Below are positions 33,253 through 35,561 of a stretch of DNA of 35,561 nt, piece after piece. Positions within the stretch are counted from its first letter, which is position 1; every line of letters starts with the position of its first letter. The stretch spans positions 1-35,561 of the forward strand of contig JAYMTF010000478.1 of the NCBI GenBank assembly GCA_036897485.1, written 5' to 3'. A program made the position numbers and the translations under genes. The notes under the pieces were generated by a model. That model had not been told where the DNA came from. It did no database searches and saw only the letters and a program-made list of their open reading frames with translations. The stretch is from Pelargonium nanum (taxonomy: Eukaryota > Streptophyta > Magnoliopsida > Geraniales > Geraniaceae).

Positions 33253-35561
33253 TTTTAATTCTTATTTGCTTCATTTTGTATGCAAAAAGAAAATGTTAAC
33301 TTTTGATTTGTTGTATGGTTTAATTCCTAGCTGACTTAATTATTTCTGGCATTCACAACAATAAAAATGTCATTTCATTACACTATACGCTCATTTCTAA
33401 TTATACAATAGCTTAGTTGTATCATGTATATTTGTAAACTAGTATAACATTTCAATCCTTATGTTCTCAAACGCAATTTAAAAGAATTTTTTTAAAAAAA
33501 TATTGAGCTACACAGCAGGGGTAACTCTCCCCTTTTAACCCAAATCTCACCCTACCCGACGCAATGAGATTTAAACCCACGATCTCCTATGTGCAGATGT
33601 GTGTTTTGACCATTGCGCCACCCCTAAGGGGCCAATTTAAAAGGATTAGAGTTAGAATAGTCCCAAGTAATTAGTTGTTCATTTGAAAAGTTCAACTAGT
33701 ACTCATAATTATATTTTTACTTTAACGAGTTTATAATAAAAATTATATTTTTACTTTAATGTCTAAAAATGAATTATATAGAATTAATTGTAAATGTCTG
33801 AACTTTAAACTATTATTATACCATCTTTACGCAATTATTTTGATCTAAAGAGTATTCGACTACTCCATATGATATGTCTCACTTACCTATCAACCTAATT
33901 TTGTTATTACTCAAAATATAAATCTTTAAAATGGAACCAAAACATCCTTATAAAAATGAAAATGAAAATTCTATATCTGATGGGCCTTAGCCCGTGCATA
34001 GGTCTACAGCCAGACCAACCCAAACCCAATGAATTTCAGTTTTTCTTCCACTTCTTTTTGTTATATTTCGATTTATAGCTAAATTTTTAATCAGTAAACT
34101 TCAATGAATATACTTGGACGGAGAAATATGAGATAAACTTTTTTCTTTTTAGCTTCTTCTAAGTCAATTCAACAAGGAAATTACATTTTATTAAATTTCA
34201 TCTACATCCACTTCAAAAATTTACTCCCCTGGATCATTATTTTTTAATGAAGTGTTGCAATTTAACCTAAGCCGGTTAATTATTAACTTAGTCTCATCTT
34301 TCTCATTCTATATATTTGTGTAAATTACAACAACTTTAGCATAGTTAAAATTATAACAAACTGAAACTTTAATTATTTAATTCAATAAATATTTCAAGAT
34401 TTCACAAGTACTTAAATAATAACCAAAATAATTTATATTTAAAATAAGCAATTAATTAATTAATTTGAACCATTCAACTGTTTTTGAGTGAAGTAAGAAA
34501 ATATACCGAGTGGTTAATACGAGTAATTGTCAACATAATTACCTAACTACGCAGATAATGAACTGAAAATATTTATGCATTTAATTCGTTTTCATATCTC
34601 ATAGATATATAAAATCAGACTAACACAGACTATTAATAATTAACTCATAGCATAGTATTATATGTAGCTGCTACTCATGCTATCATGCCAATTTTGGTGA
34701 AAGGAGGAGAGATCTCATGTATTTTAGAGTAGAAACTAAATTACTCTATTCACAACTCTTCCACGCTGATTTGGATAGTTGAAAAAATAATATTTATTTC
34801 ATATACAGATTAAATGGTTTGATGTTAATGATAGATTGAATTTTGATTTAATTTAAAACCAAATAATTTATATATTAAACTACATCAGATAATGAAATTT
34901 TAAAAAATGTGAACCGGAAATAAAGATCGGATCTAAACTAATATATCATGGATTTTTTTCAAAAGATGTCACGGAAATTATTAATATAATTAAATAATTA
35001 TTAAAAACAATAATAATGATAATTTCTAAAAATAAAAAACAATTTAAATTATGAACAATGATGTTATATTACTTTTAATTATAAGATAAAATATTTACGA
35101 CATATGAGTATCATTTTTAATACATGCCTCTATAATATAAATGTCGTCACAAGTTTATGGTCACTACTGAATCAAGGGTAATATTGTCTAAATGAGTAAA
35201 ATAATATGAAATATATTTGTTTATCCGTTGATACAACAAACAAAATATTTTATTTTATTTCTAATCTGTTGTTATATGTAATATATCATCAAACGTTGGA
35301 ATGCATAACTGTTTATCCGTTGGATTTCTTATCTGTCGTAATCCATCGTTGTTATCCAATCCATCGTTATCCAATCCAGACGATCAAATGCAGCCTAAAT
35401 TTATTGTCTTTTATAGGATTTGCGCCAAAGTTACGAAGGATAATATTAGATAAAATTTGGGTTTTAAAGTTTCCATGTCATTAAGTCCCGCGTGTTAGAG
35501 AACCAATTCAACTAAAAGCTCAAGCTTGTAGTTGAAGTCCTCATTTATTCTTTTAATACTA
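33253..35561. other. Right-hand spacer
   Basis: Contains the 3' UTR of RNase gene 2, a minus-strand SINE (33489-33632) and about 1.9 kb of very AT-rich sequence without a recognised gene. Near 35335-35380 the phrase CCATCGTT-ATCCAAT recurs, a minor local repeat. Confidence 0.45.
33474..33647 (-). mobile_element. tRNA-derived SINE, minus strand, with 15-bp target duplication
   Basis: Read on the minus strand, the body (33632-33489) begins near GGGGTGGCGCAATGGTC (A-box-like), has a B-box-like GTGGGTTTAAATC, and ends in an A-rich tail. Target duplications CAATTTAAAAGRATT lie at 33474-33488 and 33633-33647, differing at one base. It is a different family from the copies at 4143 and 21047. Confidence 0.85.

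Noticed and set aside
35490-35561. TGTTAGAGAACC-like start that could be the edge of an LTR-type element
   Set aside because: The window ends 70 bases later, so no second end, target duplication or internal part can be seen.

Overview
The window is nuclear DNA from a dicot plant, most likely a rosid. The genes have short exons with GT-AG introns, the spacers are AT-rich, and SINEs, MITEs and one dead LINE are scattered through it. The species cannot be fixed from the sequence. Rosaceae is possible but unproven.

From left to right: 1-6161 is mostly non-coding. It holds one small intronless gene on the minus strand (2628-2909) for a CLE signalling peptide whose dodecapeptide is that of CLE45, a young tRNA-derived SINE (4143-4248), and a weak coding-like patch (4781-5440). 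A seven-exon RING-CH (MARCH-type) membrane E3 ligase follows at 6162-9397 (minus), then a decayed LINE (10360-10910). Next is an eight-exon GDA1/CD39 apyrase of the APY6 type at 11528-15512 (minus) with a Stowaway-like MITE in one intron. After a 2.7 kb spacer with a fold-back MITE come an AVT1-type amino-acid transporter (18269-19779, plus) and a six-exon gene of unknown function (20543-22940, minus). The unknown gene lies head to head with an intronless DYW-class PPR editing factor matching OTP85 (23809-25614, plus). The right end has two tandem secreted T2 ribonucleases of the RNS1 type (27726-29110 and 32146-33252, both plus).

From memory of the Arabidopsis map, RING-CH, apyrase 6, OTP85 and RNS1 are consecutive loci (At2g02960 to At2g02990). 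The window therefore keeps an ancestral block in the same order, interrupted by the transporter and the unknown gene, and with the ribonuclease duplicated. The genes do not form one pathway. The two ribonucleases do look co-regulated: each has a GNATATNC (P1BS-type) site 25-31 bp upstream of its TATA-like box, which fits phosphate-starvation control.

Exon boundaries were assigned by hand from splice signals, family knowledge and frame closure. For every multi-exon gene the exon lengths sum to a multiple of three. In the unknown gene this holds only if a weak internal acceptor is used in place of the strongest one, and this is the main anomaly of the window.
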